Shown piece by piece: positions 53,502 to 61,342 of a stretch of DNA of 64,000 nt (position 1 is the first letter of the stretch; every line of letters starts with the position of its first letter). The position numbers and the translations under genes are program-made. Location: positions 62,001 to 126,000 of the forward strand of contig NZ_VPFD01000005.1 of NCBI RefSeq assembly GCF_008014745.1, in the 5' to 3' direction. This DNA comes from Massilia arenae. GTDB taxonomy: Bacteria; Pseudomonadota; Gammaproteobacteria; Burkholderiales; Burkholderiaceae_D. The notes under the pieces are model-generated. The model did not search any database and was not told the origin of the DNA. It saw only the letters and a program-made list of their open reading frames with translations.

Positions 53502-53906
53502 ATGCAGATCACCGACTTCAACGATTTTCTCCTGGCCGCACGCACCCAGGACGAGCCGCAACGGCTGCTGTTTGTGTTCGCCGCGCGCGAGCTGCCACTC
53601 AACCATACACCGGGCCAGAAGAAGCGTTTCGAGGCCGGCCAGGGAGGCGCGCTGGCGCCCGTGATGTGCGTCGACAAGGCAGTCGACGAACTGCCGGACT
53701 TCGCCACGCTGGCGCGCGAATCGCAGCAGACCGGCCAGCCATGGGACGTCGCCTTCGTCGCCGCCCTGCCGGGCATCGACGGCGCCCTGCCCACCGCTCC
53801 GGATGTCGAACGCGCGCTCAAGATGATGATCGATGCCGTGCACCGCGGCGCCATCGAACGCTTCCTGGCGTTCGATGCCGATGGCAAGGTGCTGCGGCTC
53901 ACGTAG
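53502..53906 (+). CDS. Conserved small protein of nar clusters, function unknown
   Basis: 134 residues from ATG 53502; a TTG two codons earlier is less likely. No known catalytic motif was recognised. It starts MQITDFNDFLLAARTQDEPQRLLFVFAARELP, contains a single Cys in APVMCVDK and ends FDADGKVLRLT. Homologues in Burkholderiales are, from memory, sometimes labelled ribonucleotide reductase subunit alpha, but the protein shows none of that enzyme's features, so the name is not used. It directly follows the parvulin gene and precedes the FNR box of ubiU, so it belongs to the nar operon. Confidence 0.8.
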   Translation: MQITDFNDFLLAARTQDEPQRLLFVFAARELPLNHTPGQKKRFEAGQGGALAPVMCVDKAVDELPDFATLARESQQTGQPWDVAFVAALPGIDGALPTAPDVERALKMMIDAVHRGAIERFLAFDADGKVLRLT

Positions 53907-53909
53907 TCC

Positions 53910-53951
53910 TTGAACCAGTTCAATGCGCCCGGAACCCCGGGTCGCTACAGT
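53910..53951 (+). promoter_or_regulatory. FNR-type promoter of ubiU: TTGAA-CCAG-TTCAA plus TACAGT
   Basis: The palindrome TTGAACCAGTTCAA (53910-53923) fits the FNR/Dnr core TTGA-N6-TCAA. A -10-like TACAGT lies at 53946-53951, placing the box centre 41.5 bases before the expected start near 53958. It begins four bases after the preceding stop. Confidence 0.78.
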
Positions 53952-53981
53952 CACGGCACGCACCATCAACCTGCATCGCCC

Positions 53982-55019
53982 ATGACACCGACACCTGCCG
54001 AACTCCCCGCCACCATCCGCCCACCCATTGAACTGGTCTGCCCCGCCGGCAGCCTGCCCGCCCTCAAGGCCGCCGTCGACAACGGCGCCGACTGCGTCTA
54101 CCTCGGCTTTCGCGACGCCACCAATGCCCGCAACTTCGCCGGCCTGAACTTCGGCGAGGATGCCATCCGCGCCGGGATAGACTATGCCCACCGGCGCGGC
54201 CGCAAGGTCTTCCTGGCCCTGAACACCTATCCCCAGGCGGCCGGCTGGGACGCCTGGCGCGCCGCCATCGACCGCGCCGCCGACTTCGGCATCGACGCCG
54301 TCATCCTGGCCGATCCCGGCCTGATGGAATACGCGGCGCGCGTACACCCCGGGCTGCGCCTGCACCTGTCGGTGCAGGGTTCGGCCACCAACCTGGAAGC
54401 CATCGACTTCTATCACCGCCACTTCGGCATCGTACGCGCGGTGCTGCCGCGCGTGCTGTCCCTGAGCCAGGTCGAGCACCTGATTGGCCGCACGCCGGTC
54501 GAGATCGAGGTGTTCGGCTTCGGCAGCCTGTGCGTGATGGTCGAAGGCCGCTGCCAGCTGTCGTCCTATGTGACAGGCGAATCGCCGAATACCCACGGCG
54601 TCTGCTCGCCGGCCAAGGCGGTGCGCTGGCAGCACACACCCAAGGGACTGGAAGCGCGCCTGAACGAGGTGCTGATCGACCGCTACGACGATGGCGAGCA
54701 CGCCGGCTATCCGACCCTGTGCAAGGGCCGCTTCGACGTCGGCGACGAGACCTATTACGCGGTCGAGGAGCCGGCCAGCCTGAACACGCTCGAGATCCTG
54801 CCCCAGCTGGCCGCCCTCGGCGCACGCGCGATCAAGATCGAGGGCCGCCAGCGCAGCCCGGCCTATGTGGCCCAGGTGACGCGGGTCTGGCGCGAGGCGA
54901 TCGACACCTGCCTGTCGGGCCAGCGTTTCTCGCTCAAGCCAGCCTGGATGGCGGAGCTCGACAAGGTGGCCGAAGGCCGGCAGCACACGCTGGGCGCCTA
55001 TCACCGTCCCTGGAAATAA
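53982..55019 (+). CDS. ubiU: Oxygen-independent ubiquinone hydroxylase subunit UbiU (U32 family)
   Basis: 345 residues. The four iron-sulfur cysteines have the spacing C-x6-C-x16-C-x38-C (GSLCVMVEGRCQL .. HGVCSPAK .. TLCKGRFD), the same as in E. coli UbiU. With UbiV it hydroxylates the ubiquinone ring without O2, using prephenate. ATG 53982 is chosen; an in-frame TTG at 53910 lies inside the FNR box and would precede the transcription start. It heads ubiU-ubiV-ubiT. Confidence 0.95.
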   Translation: MTPTPAELPATIRPPIELVCPAGSLPALKAAVDNGADCVYLGFRDATNARNFAGLNFGEDAIRAGIDYAHRRGRKVFLALNTYPQAAGWDAWRAAIDRAADFGIDAVILADPGLMEYAARVHPGLRLHLSVQGSATNLEAIDFYHRHFGIVRAVLPRVLSLSQVEHLIGRTPVEIEVFGFGSLCVMVEGRCQLSSYVTGESPNTHGVCSPAKAVRWQHTPKGLEARLNEVLIDRYDDGEHAGYPTLCKGRFDVGDETYYAVEEPASLNTLEILPQLAALGARAIKIEGRQRSPAYVAQVTRVWREAIDTCLSGQRFSLKPAWMAELDKVAEGRQHTLGAYHRPWK

Positions 55020-55023
55020 AAAT

Positions 55024-55911
55024 ATGAAGATCTCTCTTGGCCCCATCCAGTACTACTGGCCGCGCGCCACCGTGTTCGCCTTCTACGAGGCGCTCGCCAA
55101 CAGCCCGGTCGACATCATCCATCTCGGCGAAGCCGTATGCTCGCGCCGCCATGAACTGCGCCTGCCCGACTGGCTGGCCCTGGCTGAGCTGCTGCAGGGG
55201 GCCGGCAAGCAGGTGGTGCTGTCGACCCAGGTGCTGATCGAATCCCATTCCGACCTCGGCGCCATGCGCCGCGTCGCCGCCAATGGCCGCTTCCTGGTCG
55301 AGGCCAACGACATGGGCGCCGTCAACTGCATGAGCGGCCAGCCCTTCGTGGCCGGCCCGCACCTGAACCTGTACAGCGCCCAGTCGCTCGACATCGTGGC
55401 GCGCCTGGGCGCCACCCGCTGGGTGATGCCGCTCGAGATGTCGCGCACCGGCCTGGCCGCGCTGCTGGCAGATCGCCCGGACGGCCTGGAGACCGAGGTA
55501 TTCGCCTATGGCCGCCTGCCGCTCGCCTTCTCGGCGCGCTGCTTCACCGCGCGCCAGCGCAACCTGCCGAAGGACGACTGCCGCTTCAGCTGCATCGAGC
55601 ATCCGGACGGGCTGGTGATGCAGACCCGAGAAAAACAATCCTTCCTGGTGCTGAACGGCATCCAGACCCAGTCGGCGCTGGTCTACAACCTGGTGGGCGA
55701 GCTCGATGCCATGCGCGCCATGGGCGTGGACGTGGTGCGTCTCAGCCCGCAAGCGAACAATATGCCCGCCATCGTGGCCCTGGTGCGCGCCGCCCTGGAC
55801 GGCGCCATTGCCCCTGGCGATGCGACGGCGCGCATGGCGCCCCTGATGCCGGCCGAAGCCTGCGACGGCTTCTGGCATGGCCGGCCGGGACTCGAGCGCA
55901 TCGCTGCCTGA
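55024..55911 (+). CDS. ubiV: Oxygen-independent ubiquinone hydroxylase subunit UbiV (U32 family)
   Basis: 295 residues, starting four bases after ubiU. One Cys lies early (AVCSRRHELRLPDW) and three later as C-x12-C-x3-C (SARCFTARQRNLPKDDCRFSC), the UbiV cluster pattern. It forms a heterodimer with UbiU for anaerobic ring hydroxylation. This keeps ubiquinone available for the nitrate reductase pathway when oxygen is absent. Confidence 0.95.
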   Translation: MKISLGPIQYYWPRATVFAFYEALANSPVDIIHLGEAVCSRRHELRLPDWLALAELLQGAGKQVVLSTQVLIESHSDLGAMRRVAANGRFLVEANDMGAVNCMSGQPFVAGPHLNLYSAQSLDIVARLGATRWVMPLEMSRTGLAALLADRPDGLETEVFAYGRLPLAFSARCFTARQRNLPKDDCRFSCIEHPDGLVMQTREKQSFLVLNGIQTQSALVYNLVGELDAMRAMGVDVVRLSPQANNMPAIVALVRAALDGAIAPGDATARMAPLMPAEACDGFWHGRPGLERIAA

Positions 55912-55943
55912 CCCGCCGCCTGACCACACGACAAGGAACCACC

Positions 55944-56432
55944 ATGCACCCTGAATCGCATCCCCTGCCCGCGCCCGTCAAGCGTCTGCTGTCGCTGCTG
56001 CCGGCCGCCCCCGGCTCGCGCCTGTTCGCCACCGCACTCAACCTCGCGCTGGTGCGCCACCTTCCCGACGACGTGCGCGCCGCCCTGCGCGGCAAGCGCC
56101 TGCGCCTGTGCGCGCCGGATGCCGGCCTCGCCTTCGACTTCGTCTGGAACGGCAGCGCCTTCGGACCGGCCGCGCGCAGCCAGGCGCCCGACCTCACCAT
56201 CAGCGCCAGCCTGCACGACTTCGCCCAGCTGGCGGCGCGCAAGGAAGATCCGGACACCCTGTTCTTCAGCCGCCGCCTGCTGATGGAAGGCGACACCGAA
56301 CTCGGGCTGACGATCAAGAACACGCTCGACGCGATCGACGGCCCGGTGTTCGACCCGGCCCGGCTGGCGCCGCACCGGGTGCTGGCGTCGCTCATCCCGC
56401 GGCGCCCCGGCGCCCCGCCCCATCCCCATTGA
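55944..56432 (+). CDS. ubiT: Ubiquinone biosynthesis accessory factor UbiT (SCP2 domain)
   Basis: 162 residues with AAGGAACC upstream. An SCP2 lipid-binding fold is visible (LFATALNLALVRHLPDDVRAALRGKRLRLCAPDAGLAFDFVW, ends LFATALNL and LAFDFVW; then EDPDTLFFSRRLLMEGDTELGLTIKNTLDAID). UbiT binds ubiquinone intermediates or phosphatidic acid and is needed for the oxygen-independent pathway, as UbiJ is in the aerobic one. It is the third gene of the ubiUVT cluster. Confidence 0.93.
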   Translation: MHPESHPLPAPVKRLLSLLPAAPGSRLFATALNLALVRHLPDDVRAALRGKRLRLCAPDAGLAFDFVWNGSAFGPAARSQAPDLTISASLHDFAQLAARKEDPDTLFFSRRLLMEGDTELGLTIKNTLDAIDGPVFDPARLAPHRVLASLIPRRPGAPPHPH

Positions 56433-56441
56433 AAGGCCATC

Positions 56442-56813
56442 ATGGACAAGTCGACTTTTCCCATCGTGTACTCGTGCTCGGGCTGTTCCAGCGCCGCCCA
56501 GACCGCCAACCAGGTCGCCCTCGAACTGGACCGCATGGGCGTGGCCGAGATGTCCTGCATCGCCGGCATCGGCGGCGACGTCAAGCCGATCCTCAAGCTG
56601 GCGCGATCCGGCCGGCCGCTGGCCGTGATCGACGGCTGCCCGCTGCTGTGCGCCCGCAGCTGCCTGGCGCGGCACGGTATCGAGCCGGACCTGCACTGGC
56701 AGCTGGCCGAACACGGCGTCAAGAAGCGCTTTCACCATGACGTCGATCCGGACCAGGCGCGCACGATGACGGCGCTGATCGCGCAAGACCTGGGAACGCT
56801 GTCGGAATCTTGA
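56442..56813 (+). CDS. DGC-domain putative zinc-binding protein
   Basis: 123 residues. Cysteine motifs CSGCSS near the N-terminus and DGCPLLCARSCL after residue 65 define the DGC family, which has a presumed metal or cluster site. The family is found with anaerobic and redox genes and in some metal-efflux loci, but its biochemical role is not known. It lies 9 bases after ubiT and is likely cotranscribed. Its TGA stop is inside the FNR box of nrdJ. Confidence 0.88.
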   Translation: MDKSTFPIVYSCSGCSSAAQTANQVALELDRMGVAEMSCIAGIGGDVKPILKLARSGRPLAVIDGCPLLCARSCLARHGIEPDLHWQLAEHGVKKRFHHDVDPDQARTMTALIAQDLGTLSES

Positions 56814-56851
56814 ACCGGTTTAAGGCGCCGGGCGCCCGAAGCGCGGATAGT
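56810..56851 (+). promoter_or_regulatory. FNR-type promoter of nrdJ: TTGAA-CCGG-TTTAA plus GATAGT
   Basis: TTGAACCGGTTTAA (56810-56823) differs from the perfect TTGA-N6-TCAA pattern in one base. A GATAGT hexamer at 56846-56851 has the same 36-base offset as in the ubiU promoter. The predicted start near 56858 lies 45 bases before the nrdJ ATG. Confidence 0.68.
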
Positions 56852-56902
56852 GGACGAACACCTAACCCACAGGATCGAACGATCCACGATCCGTAGAATT
56901 CG

Positions 56903-59386
56903 ATGAACGCCAAAGACCACCTGTTTACCGCGGCCATGCCTCCACAAGAGGTATCGACCGACGTCCTGCGCGAAAAATACGCGCGCGGCCTGGAAACCTC
57001 GATCGAGGAAGTGCGCGCCCGCGTGGCGCATGCGCTGGCAAGCCATGAGCCGCAAGCCCTGCGCGCCGAGATGGAGCAGCGCTTCCTGTGGGCCCAGGAA
57101 CACGGCTTCGTGCCGGCCGGCCGCATCAATTCCGCCGCTGGCCTGGGCATCAAGGCCACCCTGATGAACTGCTTCGTGCAGCCGGTGGGCGACTCGATCA
57201 CCGGCGACACCGACGGCCTGCCCGGCATCTATACGGCGGTGGCGGAAGCCGCCGAGACCATGCGCCGCGGCGGCGGCGTCGGCTACGATTTCAGCCCGAT
57301 CCGCCCGGCCGGCAGCCTGGTCAAAGGCACGCACTCGCGCGCTTCCGGCCCGGTGTCGTATATGGAAGTGTTCGACGCTTCCTGCCGCACGGTCGAATCG
57401 GCCGGCGCCCGCCGTGGCGCCCAAATGGGCGTGCTGCGCATCGACCATCCCGATATCGAGCGCTTCATCGCCGCCAAGGACGGCGGGGCCTTCAGCAATT
57501 TCAACCTGTCGGTGGGCGTCAGCGACGCCTTCATGGAAGCGGTGCTGGCCGACGAAGCCGTCGAGCTGGTGCACCGCGCCCCGCCGGCCCAGGACGCCAT
57601 CGATGCCGGCGCCTTCCAGCGCGACGACGGCCTGTGGGTCTATCGCAGCGTGCCGGCCCGGACGCTGTGGGACAAGGTGGTCGGTTCGACCTACGACCAC
57701 GCCGAGCCGGGCGTGCTGTTCATCGACCGCATGAACGCGGAGAACAACCTGTACTGGTGCGAGCGGCTGGCGGCCACCAATCCCTGCGGCGAGCAGCCGC
57801 TGCCACCGTATGGCTGCTGCGATCTCGGTTCGCTCAACCTGACCCGCTTCGTCAGCCAGCCCTTCACCCCCGGCGCCGCCTTCGACTTCGACACCATGCG
57901 CGAAGTCGCCGCGATCGGCGTGCGCATGCTCGACCTGGTGCTCGACGCCAACCAGTGGCCGCTGCCGCAACAGGCCGAGGAAGGCGCCAGCAAGCGCCGC
58001 ATCGGCCTGGGCTTCATGGGCCTGGGCAGCGCCCTGGTGATGCTCGGCCTGCGCTACGACGCGCCGGAAGGCCGCGCCATGGCGGCCTGCATCGCGCGCG
58101 AGCTGCGCAACGCCGCCTATGCGGCCTCGATCGCGCTGGCCCGCGAGAAGGGTCCGTTCCCGCTGTTCGACGCCGAGCGCTACCTGGCCGGCCAGTTCGT
58201 CGCCCGCCTGCCGGATGCGCTGCGCGAAGACATCGCGCGCCACGGCATCCGCAATTCGCACCTGCTGTCGATCGCGCCGACCGGTACCATCTCGCTGGCC
58301 TTCGCCGACAATGCCTCGAACGGCATCGAGCCGGCCTTCTCCTGGGTCTACCAGCGCCGCAAGCGCATGCCGGACGACTCCATCCGCACCTATGAAGTGG
58401 CAGACCACGCCTGGCGCCTGTATCGTCACCTCGGTCTCCAGGCCGACGGTGAGCCGCTGCCGCCGCAATTCGTCACCGCGCTCGAGATGTCGGCGCTCGA
58501 CCACCTGCGCATGATGGAGGCGGTGCAGCCTTATGTCGACACGGCGATCTCGAAGACCGTCAACGTGCCGGCCGATTATCCCTATGCCGAATTCAAGGAC
58601 CTGTACACCGAGGCCTGGCGCGCCGGCCTGAAAGGCCTGGCTACCTACCGTCCCAACAGCGTTACCGGCAGCGTGCTGAGCGTGGAAGCGCCGGCCCCGG
58701 CCTCGACGTCGCCCGCACCGTCGGACGACGATCCGCTGCGCAAGCGCTTCGAGTCGCGCCCGCTGGGCGAGCTGGAATCGCTCACCTCGAAAGTCGAGTA
58801 CACGACCCAGGAGGGCAAGAAGGCGGTCTACCTGACCATCAGCTTCCTGCGCGTCGAGGGCCTGCACGACGGGCGCCCGGTGACCATCGAGCGTCCCTTC
58901 GAATTCTTCATGCCGGCCAACCAGCGCAGCGACGGCCACCAGTGGATCACCTCGACCATGCGCCTGCTGTCGCTGGCGGCGCGCGCCGGCAGCCCGGTAG
59001 CAAAGGCACTGGCCGACATGCGCGAGGTGGTGTGGGAGAAAGGGCCGGTGCGCTGCGGCCACCTGGTCCGCGAGGACGGCGTGCAGGTGCCGGTCTACCA
59101 CGATTCCGAAGTGGCGGCGATCGCCTTCATGTTGCAGCGGATGCTGATCCGGCGCGGCTTCCTGGACACCTGGGGCAACCAGGTGCCGGTCGACCAGCTC
59201 GACTGCGCGCTGGCGGCGCGCGCGGCGGACCATGAAGAAACCATGCCGGCGCCGCTTGCCGAAAACATCGCCGCCGAGCCGCGCACGGCCGCCGCCAAGT
59301 GCCCGGAATGCGGCGCCCGCGCCCTGCACAAGGTCGACGGCTGCGCGCGCTGCGCCGAATGCCATTACATCGGCAGCTGCGGCTGA
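56903..59386 (+). CDS. nrdJ: Adenosylcobalamin-dependent class II ribonucleotide reductase
   Basis: 827 residues. The barrel shows [15 protein letters not shown] (redox Cys), [16 protein letters not shown], the active-site [19 protein letters not shown] with the thiyl radical Cys and the NPCGEQP glutamate, and [13 protein letters not shown] near the end. The C-terminus holds a zinc-ribbon-like [21 protein letters not shown]. Being B12-dependent it does not need oxygen and suits growth on nitrate. It does not match NrdA or NrdD. An FNR box upstream fits anaerobic induction. Needs B12, made or imported elsewhere. Confidence 0.95.
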   Translation: MNAKDHLFTAAMPPQEVSTDVLREKYARGLETSIEEVRARVAHALASHEPQALRAEMEQRFLWAQEHGFVPAGRINSAAGLGIKATLMNCFVQPVGDSITGDTDGLPGIYTAVAEAAETMRRGGGVGYDFSPIRPAGSLVKGTHSRASGPVSYMEVFDASCRTVESAGARRGAQMGVLRIDHPDIERFIAAKDGGAFSNFNLSVGVSDAFMEAVLADEAVELVHRAPPAQDAIDAGAFQRDDGLWVYRSVPARTLWDKVVGSTYDHAEPGVLFIDRMNAENNLYWCERLAATNPCGEQPLPPYGCCDLGSLNLTRFVSQPFTPGAAFDFDTMREVAAIGVRMLDLVLDANQWPLPQQAEEGASKRRIGLGFMGLGSALVMLGLRYDAPEGRAMAACIARELRNAAYAASIALAREKGPFPLFDAERYLAGQFVARLPDALREDIARHGIRNSHLLSIAPTGTISLAFADNASNGIEPAFSWVYQRRKRMPDDSIRTYEVADHAWRLYRHLGLQADGEPLPPQFVTALEMSALDHLRMMEAVQPYVDTAISKTVNVPADYPYAEFKDLYTEAWRAGLKGLATYRPNSVTGSVLSVEAPAPASTSPAPSDDDPLRKRFESRPLGELESLTSKVEYTTQEGKKAVYLTISFLRVEGLHDGRPVTIERPFEFFMPANQRSDGHQWITSTMRLLSLAARAGSPVAKALADMREVVWEKGPVRCGHLVREDGVQVPVYHDSEVAAIAFMLQRMLIRRGFLDTWGNQVPVDQLDCALAARAADHEETMPAPLAENIAAEPRTAAAKCPECGARALHKVDGCARCAECHYIGSCG

Positions 59387-59415
59387 CCGTTCATCGCCAC
59401 CGAAAGGATCCAACC

Positions 59416-59661
59416 ATGGAACACCGACTGCAACTGGACGCCGCGCTGGACCAGCCCGGCGCCGACCACATCCTGTACTGGCTGCGCGCCATCCCCGGCG
59501 TGAACGCGGTCGAGGCCAATGCCGGCGCCAGCCACGTAAGGGTCCTGTACGACGGCGACCTGACATCGTCGCGCGAGATCGACATCACGGCCACGCGCGC
59601 GGGCTTCCCGGTGCGCCAGGCGCGCGCCGGCGGCTGTTGCGGCGCCTGCGGCGGAGGCTGA
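59416..59661 (+). CDS. Small heavy-metal-associated-like protein with Cys-rich tail
   Basis: 81 residues with GAAAGGA ahead of ATG 59416. The body resembles an HMA-type ferredoxin-like fold (YWLRAIPGVNAVEANAGASHVRVLYDGD) but lacks the usual CxxC; instead the last residues are GGCCGACGGG, with three Cys near the C-terminus. Metal binding is plausible. It follows nrdJ by 29 bases and is probably cotranscribed. Function is unknown; it may deliver a metal to a neighbour product. Confidence 0.8.
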   Translation: MEHRLQLDAALDQPGADHILYWLRAIPGVNAVEANAGASHVRVLYDGDLTSSREIDITATRAGFPVRQARAGGCCGACGGG

Positions 59662-59679
59662 CCGCGCCGCAGTCAAAGA

Positions 59680-60270
59680 TCAGATGCTGCTCAGGTAATC
59701 CGCCGCGTCCGGCCTTGGGCGCGGCGGTTTTTCAATTCCCGCCGTACCCAGGCCGATGAAGCAGATCGCGCGCTCGTGCGCTTCCAGGCGCAACAGGCGC
59801 CTCATGCCCGGTGCGTCCATGGCGGCGCCGCTGGCCAGACCGGTCGCGAAGCCGGCGGCGCCGGCCGCGAGCAGCAGGTTCTGCAAGGCGCAGCCGAGCG
59901 AGACCAGCTTCTCGGCCACGGGAATCGCCTTGGCCGCCGTATCGTCGCGCAGCACCGCCACCAGCAGGCAAGGCGCACGCTGCGCCTTGTCGCGCGCGGT
60001 GGCCAGCGCTTCTTCGCCACAGCCGGGGTCGCGCTCGGCCAGGGCTTCGGCGAACACCTCGCCCAGGTCGGCGCGCCGCTCTTGCGGGATGAGCACGAAG
60101 CGCCACGGCCGCAGCAGGCCATGGTCGGGCGCATGCGCCGCCGCTTCGACCATGCGTTCCAGCGCTTGCGCATCTGGCCCCGGCGCGTGCAGGCGCCGCA
60201 AGGTGAAATTGCGGCGCGCCGCCACGAGGGCCTGGAAATCGCCGCCGGCGTCGGATTCGGGAATGTTCAT
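59680..60270 (-). CDS. Nitroreductase family protein
   Basis: 196 residues of the FMN-dependent nitroreductase fold: RRNFTLRRLHAPGPD (the Arg that contacts FMN phosphate), HGLLRPWRFVLI and a glycine-rich LLLAAGAAGFATGLASG. It is close to YdjA-like small nitroreductases. It reduces nitro groups or flavins with NAD(P)H in the cytoplasm. It is convergent with the nrdJ unit, 18 bases between stops, and divergent from the cysteine hydrolase gene. Confidence 0.9.
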   Translation of the reverse strand: MNIPESDAGGDFQALVAARRNFTLRRLHAPGPDAQALERMVEAAAHAPDHGLLRPWRFVLIPQERRADLGEVFAEALAERDPGCGEEALATARDKAQRAPCLLVAVLRDDTAAKAIPVAEKLVSLGCALQNLLLAAGAAGFATGLASGAAMDAPGMRRLLRLEAHERAICFIGLGTAGIEKPPRPRPDAADYLSSI

Positions 60271-60404
60271 GCGCGCAGTATAACGAGAGCGGCGCCAGCC
60301 TGCAGATGCCGTATGGCGTAGTTCGAATGGCTACCGTCGCCATGCGCGCCCAGCCTGCGGAATGCGGGCGTTGGGTCAGTCTCCGGCGTCACCTCAAGCC
60401 ACGT

Positions 60405-60493
60405 CCGAAAACTTATTCTTACCACGTTTTCGGCCACAAATGCCATCCAGAATCAGGGGGATGCCAGGCTCGCCAAATGTGGGCTGGCGAGCC
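60405..60493. promoter_or_regulatory. Two inverted repeats upstream of the exported cysteine hydrolase
   Basis: CCGAAAAC (60405-60412) pairs with GTTTTCGG (60426-60433) and GGCTCGCCA (60467-60475) pairs with TGGCGAGCC (60485-60493). Both lie in the 270-base gap between the nitroreductase and hydrolase genes. They could be an operator and a leader hairpin, respectively. No gene was seen in the gap. Confidence 0.45.
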
Positions 60494-60540
60494 ATGCGCG
60501 GCAACGATGTAATGGAGGTCCATCCACAAGGAGAACCCTG

Positions 60541-61341
60541 ATGACCACCAAACCATCCACCATCGGCCGCGCGCTGGCCTTCGTCCTGGCCGGCACCCTG
60601 ACCGGCGCCCTTTTCGCCACCGGCGCTGCCGCCCAGATCCCCGCGAAGTACACCGATCCCGCCAAGCCGGCCCTGCCCGATCCGGGCATGCAGCTCGACC
60701 TGAAGCGCACGGCGCTGGTCGTGATCGATCCGCAAATCGACTTCATGAGCGCCAAGGGCGCGGCCTGGGGCGTGGTCGGCGAAAGCGTCACCGAGCAGAA
60801 CCTGGTGCCGAACCTGACCAAGCTGTTCAAGGCCTCGAAGGCGGCCGGCATCGTGGTGTCGATCTCGCCGCACTATTACTACCCGCACGACCACGCCTGG
60901 AAGCACGGCGGCCCGGCCGAGATCTTCCAGCACAAGATCAAGATCTTCGACCGCCCGAGCGCCCTGAGCCTGGACGGTTTTCGCGGCTCCGGCGCCGACT
61001 TCATGCCCGAGTTCAAACAGTTTATCGAGGACGGCAAGACTGTCGTCGCCTCGCCGCACAAGCTGTACGGCCCGCAGTCGAACGACCTGATGCTCCAGCT
61101 GCGCAAGCAGGGCGTGGACAAGATCATCCTGGCCGGCATGCTGTCGAACCTGTGCGTGGAGTCGCACCTGCGCGAATTCCTCGAGCGCGGCTTCGAGGTG
61201 GCCGTGGTGCGCGATGCAGTCGCCGGCCCCAAGACGCCGGAAGGCGACGGCTACGCCAGCGCGCTGGTCAACTACCGCTACATCGCCAACGCGCTGTGGA
61301 CCACCGACCAGACCGTGCAGCGGCTCCAGGGCGGCAAGTGA
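60541..61341 (+). CDS. Exported cysteine hydrolase (isochorismatase-like)
   Basis: 266 residues with AAGGAGAA upstream. A signal peptide ends near GAAAQIP, so it is likely periplasmic, which is unusual for this mostly cytoplasmic family. The catalytic triad is complete: Asp in LVVIDPQIDFM, Lys in ASPHKLYGP and Cys in MLSNLCVESHLREFLERGF. It should hydrolyse an amide or ester; isochorismatase, nicotinamidase and biuret hydrolase are relatives, so the substrate is open. It stands alone before the convergent reductase gene, with one base between stops. Confidence 0.88.
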   Translation: MTTKPSTIGRALAFVLAGTLTGALFATGAAAQIPAKYTDPAKPALPDPGMQLDLKRTALVVIDPQIDFMSAKGAAWGVVGESVTEQNLVPNLTKLFKASKAAGIVVSISPHYYYPHDHAWKHGGPAEIFQHKIKIFDRPSALSLDGFRGSGADFMPEFKQFIEDGKTVVASPHKLYGPQSNDLMLQLRKQGVDKIILAGMLSNLCVESHLREFLERGFEVAVVRDAVAGPKTPEGDGYASALVNYRYIANALWTTDQTVQRLQGGK

Positions 61342-61342
61342 A

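Noticed and set aside
53910..53981. TTG start for ubiU at 53910
   Set aside because: Lies inside the FNR box and upstream of the predicted transcript start.
56732..59566. Long minus-strand frame opposite nrdJ
   Set aside because: No domain and typical shadow composition.
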